DNA from: an uncultured Collinsella sp.
GTDB lineage: Bacteria; Actinomycetota; Coriobacteriia; Coriobacteriales; Coriobacteriaceae
Direction of reading: 5' to 3'
Length of the DNA: 64,000 nucleotides
Assembly: GCA_958445895.1 (NCBI GenBank)
Contig: CAUCTV010000003.1
Coordinates: forward strand, 6,653 to 70,652
The notes beneath the pieces are model-generated. The model made no database searches. It saw only the letters and a program-made list of their open reading frames with translations, and had not been told where the DNA came from. Shown here one piece after another: positions 58,256 through 64,000 of the stretch. The position numbers and the translations under genes are program-made. The first letter of the stretch is position 1. Every line of letters begins with the position of its first letter.

Positions 58256-58298
58256 GCAAAAAAGGCGCCTGCGCAACCATTGCTTGCGCAGGCGCCTT
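58256..58298 (-). terminator. Terminator of metY
   Basis: On the minus strand a 15-bp stem (58262-58276 with 58284-58298, AAGGCGCCTGCGCAA) is followed by T6. Confidence 0.92.
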
Positions 58299-58358
58299 GA
58301 GCAGGCATTTTATGCAGTTATACCTATCGAGTCGCAAGGGGTCCTTGCACAAGTCGCC

Positions 58359-59669
58359 TTACTCGTCCAGCGCGGCGAAGGCCTGCTTCAAATCCCAAAT
58401 GATATCCTCGGCGTTCTCGGTACCGATGGAAAGACGGATCGTGGAGGGCGTGATGTTCTGCTCGGCGAGCTCCTCGGCAGAGAGCTGGGAGTGCGTGGTG
58501 GTAGCCGGGTGCACGACGAGCGACTTGACGTCGGCCACGTTGGCGAGCAGCGAGAACACCTGCAGATGATCGATGAACTTCCAGGCAGCCTCCTGGCCAC
58601 CCTTAATCTCAAAGGTGAAGATCGAAGCGCCGCCGTTGGGGAAGTACTTCTGATAGAGCTCGTGATCGGGGTGCTCAGGCAGGCTCGGGTGGTTCACCTT
58701 GGCAACGTGGCTGTCGCCGGCAAGGAACTCAACGACCTTCTTGGTGTTCTCGACATGACGGTCAACGCGCAGCGACAGGGTCTCGGTGCCCTGGAGCAGG
58801 ACCCAGGCGTTGAACGGGCTGATGCAGGCACCCTCGTCACGCAGCAGGATGGCGCGGACATAGGTTGCGAAGGCGGCGGGACCGGCAGCCTCGGCAAACG
58901 AGACGCCATGGTAGGAGGGGTTGGGCTCAGCGATCTGGGCGTACTTTCCGCTCGCCTTCCAATCGAAGTTACCGCCGTCGACGATCACACCGCCCAGCGA
59001 GGTGCCGTGGCCGCCGATGAACTTGGTTGCGGAGTGGACAACGATGTTGGCGCCATGCTCCAGCGGACGGAACAGATACGGGGTGCCGAAGGTGTTGTCG
59101 ACGACAACCGGCAGACCGTGCTTCTTGGCGATCTCGGAGATGGCGTCGATGTTGGGGATGTCAGAGTTGGGGTTGCCGAGCGTCTCGAGATAGATGACCG
59201 TGGTGCCGTCCTTGATGGCACCCTCAACCTCTTCCAGGTTATGGGCATCGACAAACGTGGTCTCGACGCCAAACTGGGAGAGCGTATGCTCCAGCAGGTT
59301 GTAGGAGCCACCGTAGATGGTCTTCTGAGCCACCACGTGGTCACCAGCCTGGGCAAGAGCCTGCAGGGTATAGGTGATGGCAGCAGCGCCGGAGGCGACG
59401 GCAAGACCTGCCACGCCGCCCTCGAGCGCGGCGATACGGTCCTCGAAGACGCCCTGGGTGGAGTTGGTCAGACGGCCGTAGATGTTACCGGCGTCGGCAA
59501 GACCAAAGCGGTCGGCGGCGTGCTGGGAGTTGCGGAACACATAGCTCGTGGTCTGGTAGATAGGCACGGCGCGGGAGTCGGATGCGGGATCGGCGCTCTC
59601 CTGGCCAACGTGCAGCTGCAGGGTATCGAAACCAAAGGTGTGCTCAGGGTTGTTGATAAACTGGCTCAT
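58359..59669 (-). CDS. metY: O-acetylhomoserine sulfhydrylase (homocysteine synthase)
   Basis: 436 residues, PLP Cys/Met metabolism family. FGFDTLQLHVGQESADPASDSRAVPIYQTTSYVF is the family start; GLAVASGAAAITYTLQAL, VDNTFGTPYLFRPLEHGANIVVHSATKFIGGHGTSLGG (PLP lysine in SATK) and FNAWVLLQGTETLSLR follow. It joins sulfide to O-acetylhomoserine to make homocysteine for methionine. ATG 59669 follows AAGGAG. A leader with a 17-residue Cys-containing peptide precedes it and a LysR gene is divergent. Confidence 0.93.
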   Translation of the reverse strand: MSQFINNPEHTFGFDTLQLHVGQESADPASDSRAVPIYQTTSYVFRNSQHAADRFGLADAGNIYGRLTNSTQGVFEDRIAALEGGVAGLAVASGAAAITYTLQALAQAGDHVVAQKTIYGGSYNLLEHTLSQFGVETTFVDAHNLEEVEGAIKDGTTVIYLETLGNPNSDIPNIDAISEIAKKHGLPVVVDNTFGTPYLFRPLEHGANIVVHSATKFIGGHGTSLGGVIVDGGNFDWKASGKYAQIAEPNPSYHGVSFAEAAGPAAFATYVRAILLRDEGACISPFNAWVLLQGTETLSLRVDRHVENTKKVVEFLAGDSHVAKVNHPSLPEHPDHELYQKYFPNGGASIFTFEIKGGQEAAWKFIDHLQVFSLLANVADVKSLVVHPATTTHSQLSAEELAEQNITPSTIRLSIGTENAEDIIWDLKQAFAALDE

Positions 59670-59730
59670 GGTGATCTCCTTGATCGAACAAAAGTAATAA
59701 GCGTAAGAGAAGTAAGTCGCTGTCTCCTGA

Positions 59731-59784
59731 TCACGCCGACGGGCGCAAACAGGAGCCCGGCATTCGTCTTGGTAAGCAATTCAT
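59731..59784 (-). CDS. Cysteine-containing leader peptide (uORF) of metY
   Basis: An 18-codon frame (17 residues: MNCLPRRMPGSCLRPSA) with a strong AAAGGAGG site. Cys codons fall at positions 3 and 12, Met at 8. Its stop region (GTGATC, minus strand, complement of 59729-59734) is complementary to GATCAC in the metY ribosome-binding region (complement of 59671-59676). CTCCTG/CAGGAG can also pair across the end of the frame. This looks like a Cys-sensing translational attenuator. Confidence 0.6.
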   Translation of the reverse strand: MNCLPRRMPGSCLRPSA

Positions 59785-59852
59785 ATGCGGGCCTCCTTTC
59801 GCGTCCCGGTTCCGTGGTCGGCTTAATAACCTACCGCCTTTGTGTGTTTTGA

Positions 59853-59881
59853 ATAGTACGGGCATTGTCTCCCTCGGTCAA
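59853..59881 (-). promoter_or_regulatory. metY promoter
   Basis: On the minus strand TTGACC (59876-59881) and TACTAT (59853-59858) are 17 bp apart, giving a leader of about 175 bases that contains the uORF. Confidence 0.65.
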
Positions 59882-59901
59882 TCACTTAAAAGCGCTAACT
59901 T

Positions 59902-59922
59902 GTTATCTGTTTTATAGATAAC
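59902..59922. promoter_or_regulatory. LysR-type operator between metY and its regulator
   Basis: GTTATCT (59902-59908) and AGATAAC (59916-59922) form a perfect 7-bp dyad with a 7-base spacer, just upstream of the LysR gene and behind the metY promoter. The size and T-N11-A character fit a LysR site. Confidence 0.6.
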
Positions 59923-59941
59923 TATCGAAAGGATGGTGTCG

Positions 59942-60844
59942 ATGACCCTTCAGCAGCTTCGTTTTCTGATCACCGTGGCAGAGTCCGGCTCAATCAACGC
60001 CGCAGCTCAACGCCTCTATACTGCTCAGTCCAACATCTCAAACGCCGTCAAAAGCCTGGAACAGGAGCTCCATCTGGAGATCTTTACGCGCTCCAGCCGC
60101 GGCGTCACGCTCACCAACGACGGCACCGAGCTTTTGGGCTATGCGCGCCAGGTCGTAGAGCAGGCCGACATGCTCGAGGCACGCTACGAGGACGGCGGCA
60201 CCCCGCAAGCCCGCCTCGCCATTTCCGCCCAGCACTACGCCTTTTCGGTCGAGGCCTTTGTCAACGTGGTCGAGCGCTGCCGCGACAGCAAGTTCGAGTT
60301 CATCATGCGCGAGACCACCACATCGCAGATCATCGACGACGTGCGCGCGTTTCGCAGCGACATCGGCATCCTCTATCTGGACGACTTTAATACCCGTGTC
60401 TTGCAGAAGGCCTTCGCCGATGCCCGCGCAAGCTTCCATCCCCTCTTCGACGCGACGGTCCACGTCTTCGTCAGCGAACGCCATCCGCTCGCACGCCGCC
60501 CTCAACTGTCCCTTGCCGACCTCACGCCCTATACGCGCTACAGCTTTGAGCAGGGAACCTCAAACTCCTTCTATTACGCCGAGGAACCCTTTAGCTATAT
60601 CCCTTGCGACCGCAACATACGAATCTCGGACCGCGGAACACTTACCAACTTACTTATCACGTCGAACGGTTACACCCTGTCGACCGGTGTCCTCTCCAAT
60701 GAAATGCAATGGGGCATGGCATCGATCCCGTTAGCAGACGCCCCAACGATGCACGTTGGCTACATCATGCACGACGAGCGCAAGCCCTCTCTCCTCTTGC
60801 AGCAATACCTCGACGAGCTCAACCGCATCATCCATGCCAGCTAA
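59942..60844 (+). CDS. LysR-family regulator, likely of sulfur amino acid genes
   Basis: 300 residues. N-terminal HTH: MTLQQLRFLITVAESGSINAAAQRLYTAQSNISNAVKSLEQELHLEIFTRSSRGV, then a periplasmic-binding-like effector domain. Divergent transcription from metY and the dyad between them suggest it controls metY and itself. Effector unknown (candidates are O-acetylhomoserine or O-acetylserine). ATG 59942 is placed 8 bases after AAAGGA; the ATG at 59933 overlaps that site. Confidence 0.85.
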   Translation: MTLQQLRFLITVAESGSINAAAQRLYTAQSNISNAVKSLEQELHLEIFTRSSRGVTLTNDGTELLGYARQVVEQADMLEARYEDGGTPQARLAISAQHYAFSVEAFVNVVERCRDSKFEFIMRETTTSQIIDDVRAFRSDIGILYLDDFNTRVLQKAFADARASFHPLFDATVHVFVSERHPLARRPQLSLADLTPYTRYSFEQGTSNSFYYAEEPFSYIPCDRNIRISDRGTLTNLLITSNGYTLSTGVLSNEMQWGMASIPLADAPTMHVGYIMHDERKPSLLLQQYLDELNRIIHAS

Positions 60845-60943
60845 CAGTCGGAAGACGGGGCAGAAATCGTAGATTGCTGGCCCCCGGCGGGCATGGCGCT
60901 ACAATGGTCACTCACATGAAATGCACTCAAAGAAAGGAAACCC

Positions 60944-61429
60944 GTGAAGGTCATCATCTATACCGACGGCTCGGCCCGATCAAATCCGGGACGCGGCGGC
61001 TACGGCGCCGTGCTCAAATACACCAACCCCGCCGGCAAGACCTTTACCTCCGAGCTTTCGCGCGGCTACGCCAAGACCACCAACAACCGCATGGAGCTCA
61101 TGGCCGTTATCGTGGCGCTCGAGGCACTCAACCGCCCCTGCGAGGTCGAAGTCCATTCCGATTCGCAGTACGTCGTCAACGCCTTTAACAAGCACTGGAT
61201 CGACGGCTGGAAAAAGCGCGGGTGGAAAACCGCCAACAAGCAGCCCGTCAAGAACCGCGACCTGTGGGAGCGCCTACTCACCGCCAAAAGCAAGCACAAG
61301 GTTGAGTTCATCTGGGTTAAGGGTCACGCCGGCCACGAGCTCAACGAGCGCTGCGATGAGCTCGCCACCACGGCGGCCGACGGCAGCAACCTCGATATCG
61401 ACACCGGCTTTAACGAGAGCGACCTGTAA
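60944..61429 (+). CDS. rnhA: Ribonuclease HI
   Basis: 161 residues. The metal-binding catalytic residues sit in [18 protein letters not shown] (Asp), [16 protein letters not shown] (Glu), [12 protein letters not shown] (Asp) and near the C-terminus [14 protein letters not shown] (Asp). It degrades the RNA strand of RNA/DNA hybrids. The GTG start at 60944 follows GAAAGGA. Confidence 0.93.
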   Translation: MKVIIYTDGSARSNPGRGGYGAVLKYTNPAGKTFTSELSRGYAKTTNNRMELMAVIVALEALNRPCEVEVHSDSQYVVNAFNKHWIDGWKKRGWKTANKQPVKNRDLWERLLTAKSKHKVEFIWVKGHAGHELNERCDELATTAADGSNLDIDTGFNESDL

Positions 61430-61502
61430 TAGCGTTTTCGTACAGCTTTATATCCCCACGCGCTACACTCATCCTGTAGACCAAACAACGCAAGGGGGAC
61501 GT

Positions 61503-62609
61503 ATGCTGCGCATCGCGACCATCGGCACATCCATGATCACCGACGACTTTATCCAAGTCGTCAACGCCAACGACCAAGCCGTGTTTGTGGGCACGCTTTC
61601 ACGCGATGCCAATCGCGGTGCTGCCTTTACCGCCGAGCGCGATGGCGAGCGAAACTTTACCTCACTCGATGAGCTTGCGGCAGCCGCCGACGTCGACGCC
61701 GTCTATATCGGCAGCCCCAACGCACTTCACTACGAGCAGGCCCTTGCCTGCATCGCCGGTGGCAAGCACGTCATCGTCGAGAAGCCCTTCTGCGCCACCG
61801 AAGCGCAGGCGCTGGAAGTCTTCCGCGCTGCCGAGGCAGCAGGTGTCGTGGCCCTCGAGGCCATGCGTCCCCTCCACGATCCCGCCTTCCACGCCATCGA
61901 GGACGCCCTGGGCGAGATCGCCCCCATCCGCCGCGCCTCATTGCGCTTTGGCAAATATTCCTCGCGCTACAACGAGATTCTCGCGGGACGCGCCACCAAT
62001 ATCTTCGACTGCAATATGGCATCGGGTTCCCTCATGGACATTGGCGTCTACACCGTCGAGCCCATGGTCGAGATTTTCGGCATGCCCTCCGGCCTTACGA
62101 GCATGATTACTCTGCTCGACCCCACCACGCGACAGCTCACGCACGGCCCCATCGACGGCTGCGGATCCATCCTCGCCAGCTACGGCGGTGGCCGTATCTC
62201 CGTCGAGCTCGCGCACTCCAAAATTACGAATGACCTGCTGCCCTCGCAGATCGAAGGCGAGCGTGGCACTATCCAGATCGATCATCTGTCCACGCCCCGC
62301 AACGTCCGCATCGACTACCGCGGCGACGTCGTACGTGGCTCGGCGACCGAGGCACCGCGCGAACAGGGCGACAACGGCCGCGTGCTCGACCTGCCCGAAT
62401 CGAGCAACACTATGGAATACGAACTCACAGACTTTATCAGCGCCATCGGCGGCATCGATAACGTTAAGGAAGAGATTTGGGAGACCCCGGCGGGACGCCA
62501 CGAGCTTGGCCACTACCGCGATGTCACGCTCGTCTCACTGCGCATCATGGATGCCGTGCGCCAGCAGGCCGGCATAACCTTCCCGGCCGATGCAGGCAAG
62601 CAGGCATAG
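61503..62609 (+). CDS. Gfo/Idh/MocA-family oxidoreductase
   Basis: 368 residues. N-terminal NAD(P) fold (MLRIATIGTSMITDDFIQVV, unusually with GTSMI in place of GxGxxG) with DAVYIGSPNALHYEQALACIAGGKHVIVEKPF, the family's EKP motif. C-terminal domain has GSLMDIGVYTVEPMVEIFG. It oxidises or reduces sugars, inositols or related compounds; substrate unknown. ATG 61503 follows AAGGGGG. It is followed after 2 bases by an acylphosphatase-type gene, so they form a unit. Confidence 0.85.
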   Translation: MLRIATIGTSMITDDFIQVVNANDQAVFVGTLSRDANRGAAFTAERDGERNFTSLDELAAAADVDAVYIGSPNALHYEQALACIAGGKHVIVEKPFCATEAQALEVFRAAEAAGVVALEAMRPLHDPAFHAIEDALGEIAPIRRASLRFGKYSSRYNEILAGRATNIFDCNMASGSLMDIGVYTVEPMVEIFGMPSGLTSMITLLDPTTRQLTHGPIDGCGSILASYGGGRISVELAHSKITNDLLPSQIEGERGTIQIDHLSTPRNVRIDYRGDVVRGSATEAPREQGDNGRVLDLPESSNTMEYELTDFISAIGGIDNVKEEIWETPAGRHELGHYRDVTLVSLRIMDAVRQQAGITFPADAGKQA

Positions 62610-62611
62610 CG

Positions 62612-63022
62612 ATGGGTCTCTTCGATACGTTCTTCTCCAGCGTCACCGGTGGCAGTCGAGAGCCTCAAAAACCATCAAACGTCGAGCTCGAGCTGCGCCG
62701 CAGGCTTACTGTGCTCGCAAGCGACGAGGCCACTCAAGACGCTCCCCTGCGCTATTTCCTGCGCTGGGAGGGGCAAGTCCAGGGCGTCGGTTTTCGCTTT
62801 ACCAACACCAACCTCGCGCAGGCACGCGCACTCACCGGCTGGGTGCGCAACATGGAAGACGGCTCAGTCGAGATGGAGATACAGGGGGCTCCGGCAAACA
62901 TCCTATCTCATCTCGAGGCGCTTCATGCCTCCTACGAGCGCATGGGAACGCGTTTTCGCCTCGTAGACGCCCAGACCCGAGCCCCACTTGCCAATGAAGA
63001 CGGTTTCATTCCTCGTTATTAG
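62612..63022 (+). CDS. Acylphosphatase-domain protein
   Basis: 136 residues. The last ~90 residues are an acylphosphatase: YFLRWEGQVQGVGFRFTNTNLAQARALTGWVRNMEDGSVEMEIQG carries the catalytic Arg (GVGFRF) and Asn (VRNMEDGS). The first ~45 residues are an extra Ser/Glu/Arg-rich region that single-domain acylphosphatases (about 90 residues) lack. It hydrolyses acyl phosphates such as acetyl or carbamoyl phosphate. ATG 62612 is 2 bases after the oxidoreductase stop. Confidence 0.85.
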   Translation: MGLFDTFFSSVTGGSREPQKPSNVELELRRRLTVLASDEATQDAPLRYFLRWEGQVQGVGFRFTNTNLAQARALTGWVRNMEDGSVEMEIQGAPANILSHLEALHASYERMGTRFRLVDAQTRAPLANEDGFIPRY

Positions 63023-63083
63023 TATTGTGTGCTAAATACGGTATCATTTACCTACGACCGTTGATAGAAAAGAGGCGAGGCGC

Positions 63084-63464
63084 ATGGCGGTGCAAAGAAG
63101 GAATACCAAGCAGCGAAAGCTGGTTCTCGACGCCGTGCGCCAAAGCTATAACCATCCCACCGCCGACGAAATTTACAACGTCGTGCGCGCGCAGGATGAC
63201 AAAATCAGCCGTGGTACGGTCTACCGCAATCTCAATCTCTTGGCCGACGCCGGCGAGATCCTCTCCATCAAGACGCCGGGCGGCAGCCGCTTCGATCGCA
63301 CGATCGAGCCGCACGCACATATCATCTGCACCTCGTGCAGCCGCGTCATCGACGTACCGCTCCCCTTCGATGCCCAGCTCGACGCCAAGGCATCCGAGCA
63401 AATCGGCTGGCACGTCACATCGCACTACACCATCTTCGAGGGTCTCTGCCCCGACTGCCGGTAG
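63084..63464 (+). CDS. Fur-family metalloregulator
   Basis: 126 residues. N-terminal winged helix (NTKQRKLVLDAVRQSYNHPTADEIYNVV, then ISRGTVYRNLNLLADAGEI) and a C-terminal metal/dimer domain with HAHIICTSCSRVIDV and EGLCPDCR, the two structural zinc Cys pairs. Which metal or signal (Fe, Mn/peroxide as PerR, Zn) it senses is not certain; its short length and PTADEIY are common in PerR/Fur of Gram-positives. ATG 63084. Confidence 0.88.
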   Translation: MAVQRRNTKQRKLVLDAVRQSYNHPTADEIYNVVRAQDDKISRGTVYRNLNLLADAGEILSIKTPGGSRFDRTIEPHAHIICTSCSRVIDVPLPFDAQLDAKASEQIGWHVTSHYTIFEGLCPDCR

Positions 63465-63479
63465 ATGTTTGGGACATGC

Positions 63480-64000
63480 CTACACAGCAAGTAGACGACG
63501 CAGTTCTTCTTCGACCGTGCGCGCGTAGCGGACGCGGTCGTTGATGCCGCGCATGCTGGGGTTGCAGCTCTCCATCAGATAGGGATGGCCCACCACGTTG
63601 AGCATGTCACGATCGTTCTCATTGTCGCCAAACACCATCATCTCATCGGGCGAAATCCCCAGGGCGTGACCGTAATCGGCAAGCGCGGAGCCCTTGCCCG
63701 AATCGAAACCGATAAAGTCCGTCCATTCGGTTCCCGATGTCATGACATCGACTCGATCGCTAAAGTGGCGCTCGAAATACTCCAGCGCCGCCTGCTGCTC
63801 CGCCTCGGGCGTCTGGAAGGCAATCTTAATGACGTCCTCGTCGATGTCTTCGGGACGGTCGACTACCGCCACATCGCAGTGGACCTCATAACGCAGGTGG
63901 TCAACAAACGCATCGTTGCCGCCCATGGTGTAGAGGTGCCCCTCACACGAAAGGGTCACGTCGGCATGGGGATACGCAACCACGGCATTCGCGATATCCA
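63480..64000 (-). CDS. HAD-superfamily phosphatase, Cof-type (partial, 5' end outside window)
   Basis: The visible ~173 residues are the C-terminal part. They show the cap-domain end (VIKIAFQTPEAEQQAALEYFERHF), the lysine region (FIGFDSGKGSALADYGHALGI) and motif IV MVFGDNENDRDMLNVVGHPYLMESC. It is a HAD IIB sugar-phosphate phosphatase of the same group as 43594-44436. The start lies beyond position 64000. Substrate unknown. Confidence 0.85.
   Translation of the reverse strand, partial: DIANAVVAYPHADVTLSCEGHLYTMGGNDAFVDHLRYEVHCDVAVVDRPEDIDEDVIKIAFQTPEAEQQAALEYFERHFSDRVDVMTSGTEWTDFIGFDSGKGSALADYGHALGISPDEMMVFGDNENDRDMLNVVGHPYLMESCNPSMRGINDRVRYARTVEEELRRLLAV

Noticed and set aside
58212..59852. 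Antisense frame (546 codons) opposite metY
   Set aside because: Shadow of a clear PLP enzyme; its ends run through the metY terminator and leader.
1..64000. tRNA, rRNA, CRISPR arrays or complete transposase genes
   Set aside because: Scanned for tRNA-like cloverleafs, regular spaced repeats and DDE/recombinase motifs; none was convincing in this window.

Overview
The window looks like a chromosomal segment of a human-gut Coriobacteriia, most likely Collinsella. This is inferred from the high GC with strong GC3 bias, an anaerobic fermentative gene set (L-lactate dehydrogenase, flavodoxin, 4Fe-4S aldo/keto reductase), a fructoselysine (Amadori product) catabolic cluster and Gram-positive cell-wall and lipoprotein signals. 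No rRNA, tRNA, CRISPR array or complete insertion sequence was recognised. Two stretches are visibly AT-richer than the rest (about 17.8-22.2 kb and 24.7-26.5 kb) and look horizontally acquired.

Layout. 0-6.5 kb: partial ATP-grasp ligase, secreted coiled-coil cell-wall protein, Ser/Thr kinase with an XRE-like regulator, lipoprotein, M20 amidohydrolase. 6.5-10.9 kb: lysine/DAP operon behind a lysine riboswitch, with lysA and dapA fused in one reading frame, then dapB and dapH. 10.9-17.7 kb: nucleoid-associated protein, alpha/beta hydrolase, ldh, DAP-type aminotransferase, nadE. 17.8-22.2 kb: AT-rich island with a DUF2087 protein, an MFS transporter, a B12-binding radical SAM gene (frameshifted in this sequence), an unlisted 36-residue peptide gene and a terminator. 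This is the best candidate for an undescribed peptide-modification (RiPP-like) system. 22.3-24.7 kb: two native-GC proteins with low-complexity regions. 24.7-26.3 kb: AT-rich lipoprotein and secreted papain-like protease pair. 26.5-31.3 kb: ettA, sdpRI-like pair, tcdA, tatD-like gene.

31.3-42.7 kb is a long minus-strand catabolic cluster. It contains a GntR/UTRA regulator, a YfcC transporter, an amidohydrolase, an FrlC-like epimerase, an FrlB-like SIS deglycase, two PfkB kinases, another amidohydrolase, YjbQ, a BtpA/SgcQ protein and an FGGY kinase. The core matches fructoselysine use; the extra enzymes suggest a wider or different aminosugar substrate. 42.8-46.4 kb: two HAD phosphatases and pgi. 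46.5-49.3 kb: truncated Fe-ADH-like gene and an SOS-controlled Y-family polymerase with YolD. 49.3-54.3 kb: HMA copper protein, DUF3793-flavodoxin pair, and an amino-acid ABC transporter whose permease carries an exported N-terminal domain. 54.3-64 kb: nfo, aldo/keto reductase, a truncated cyclase remnant, a secreted protein, metY behind a Cys-containing leader peptide with a divergent LysR gene, rnhA, a Gfo/Idh/MocA oxidoreductase, acylphosphatase, a Fur-family regulator and a partial HAD phosphatase.

Regulation seems to rely heavily on RNA structure: the lysine riboswitch, a metY leader peptide, a terminator hairpin just upstream of the aminotransferase gene, and a hairpin that buries the ribosome-binding site of a lipoprotein gene.
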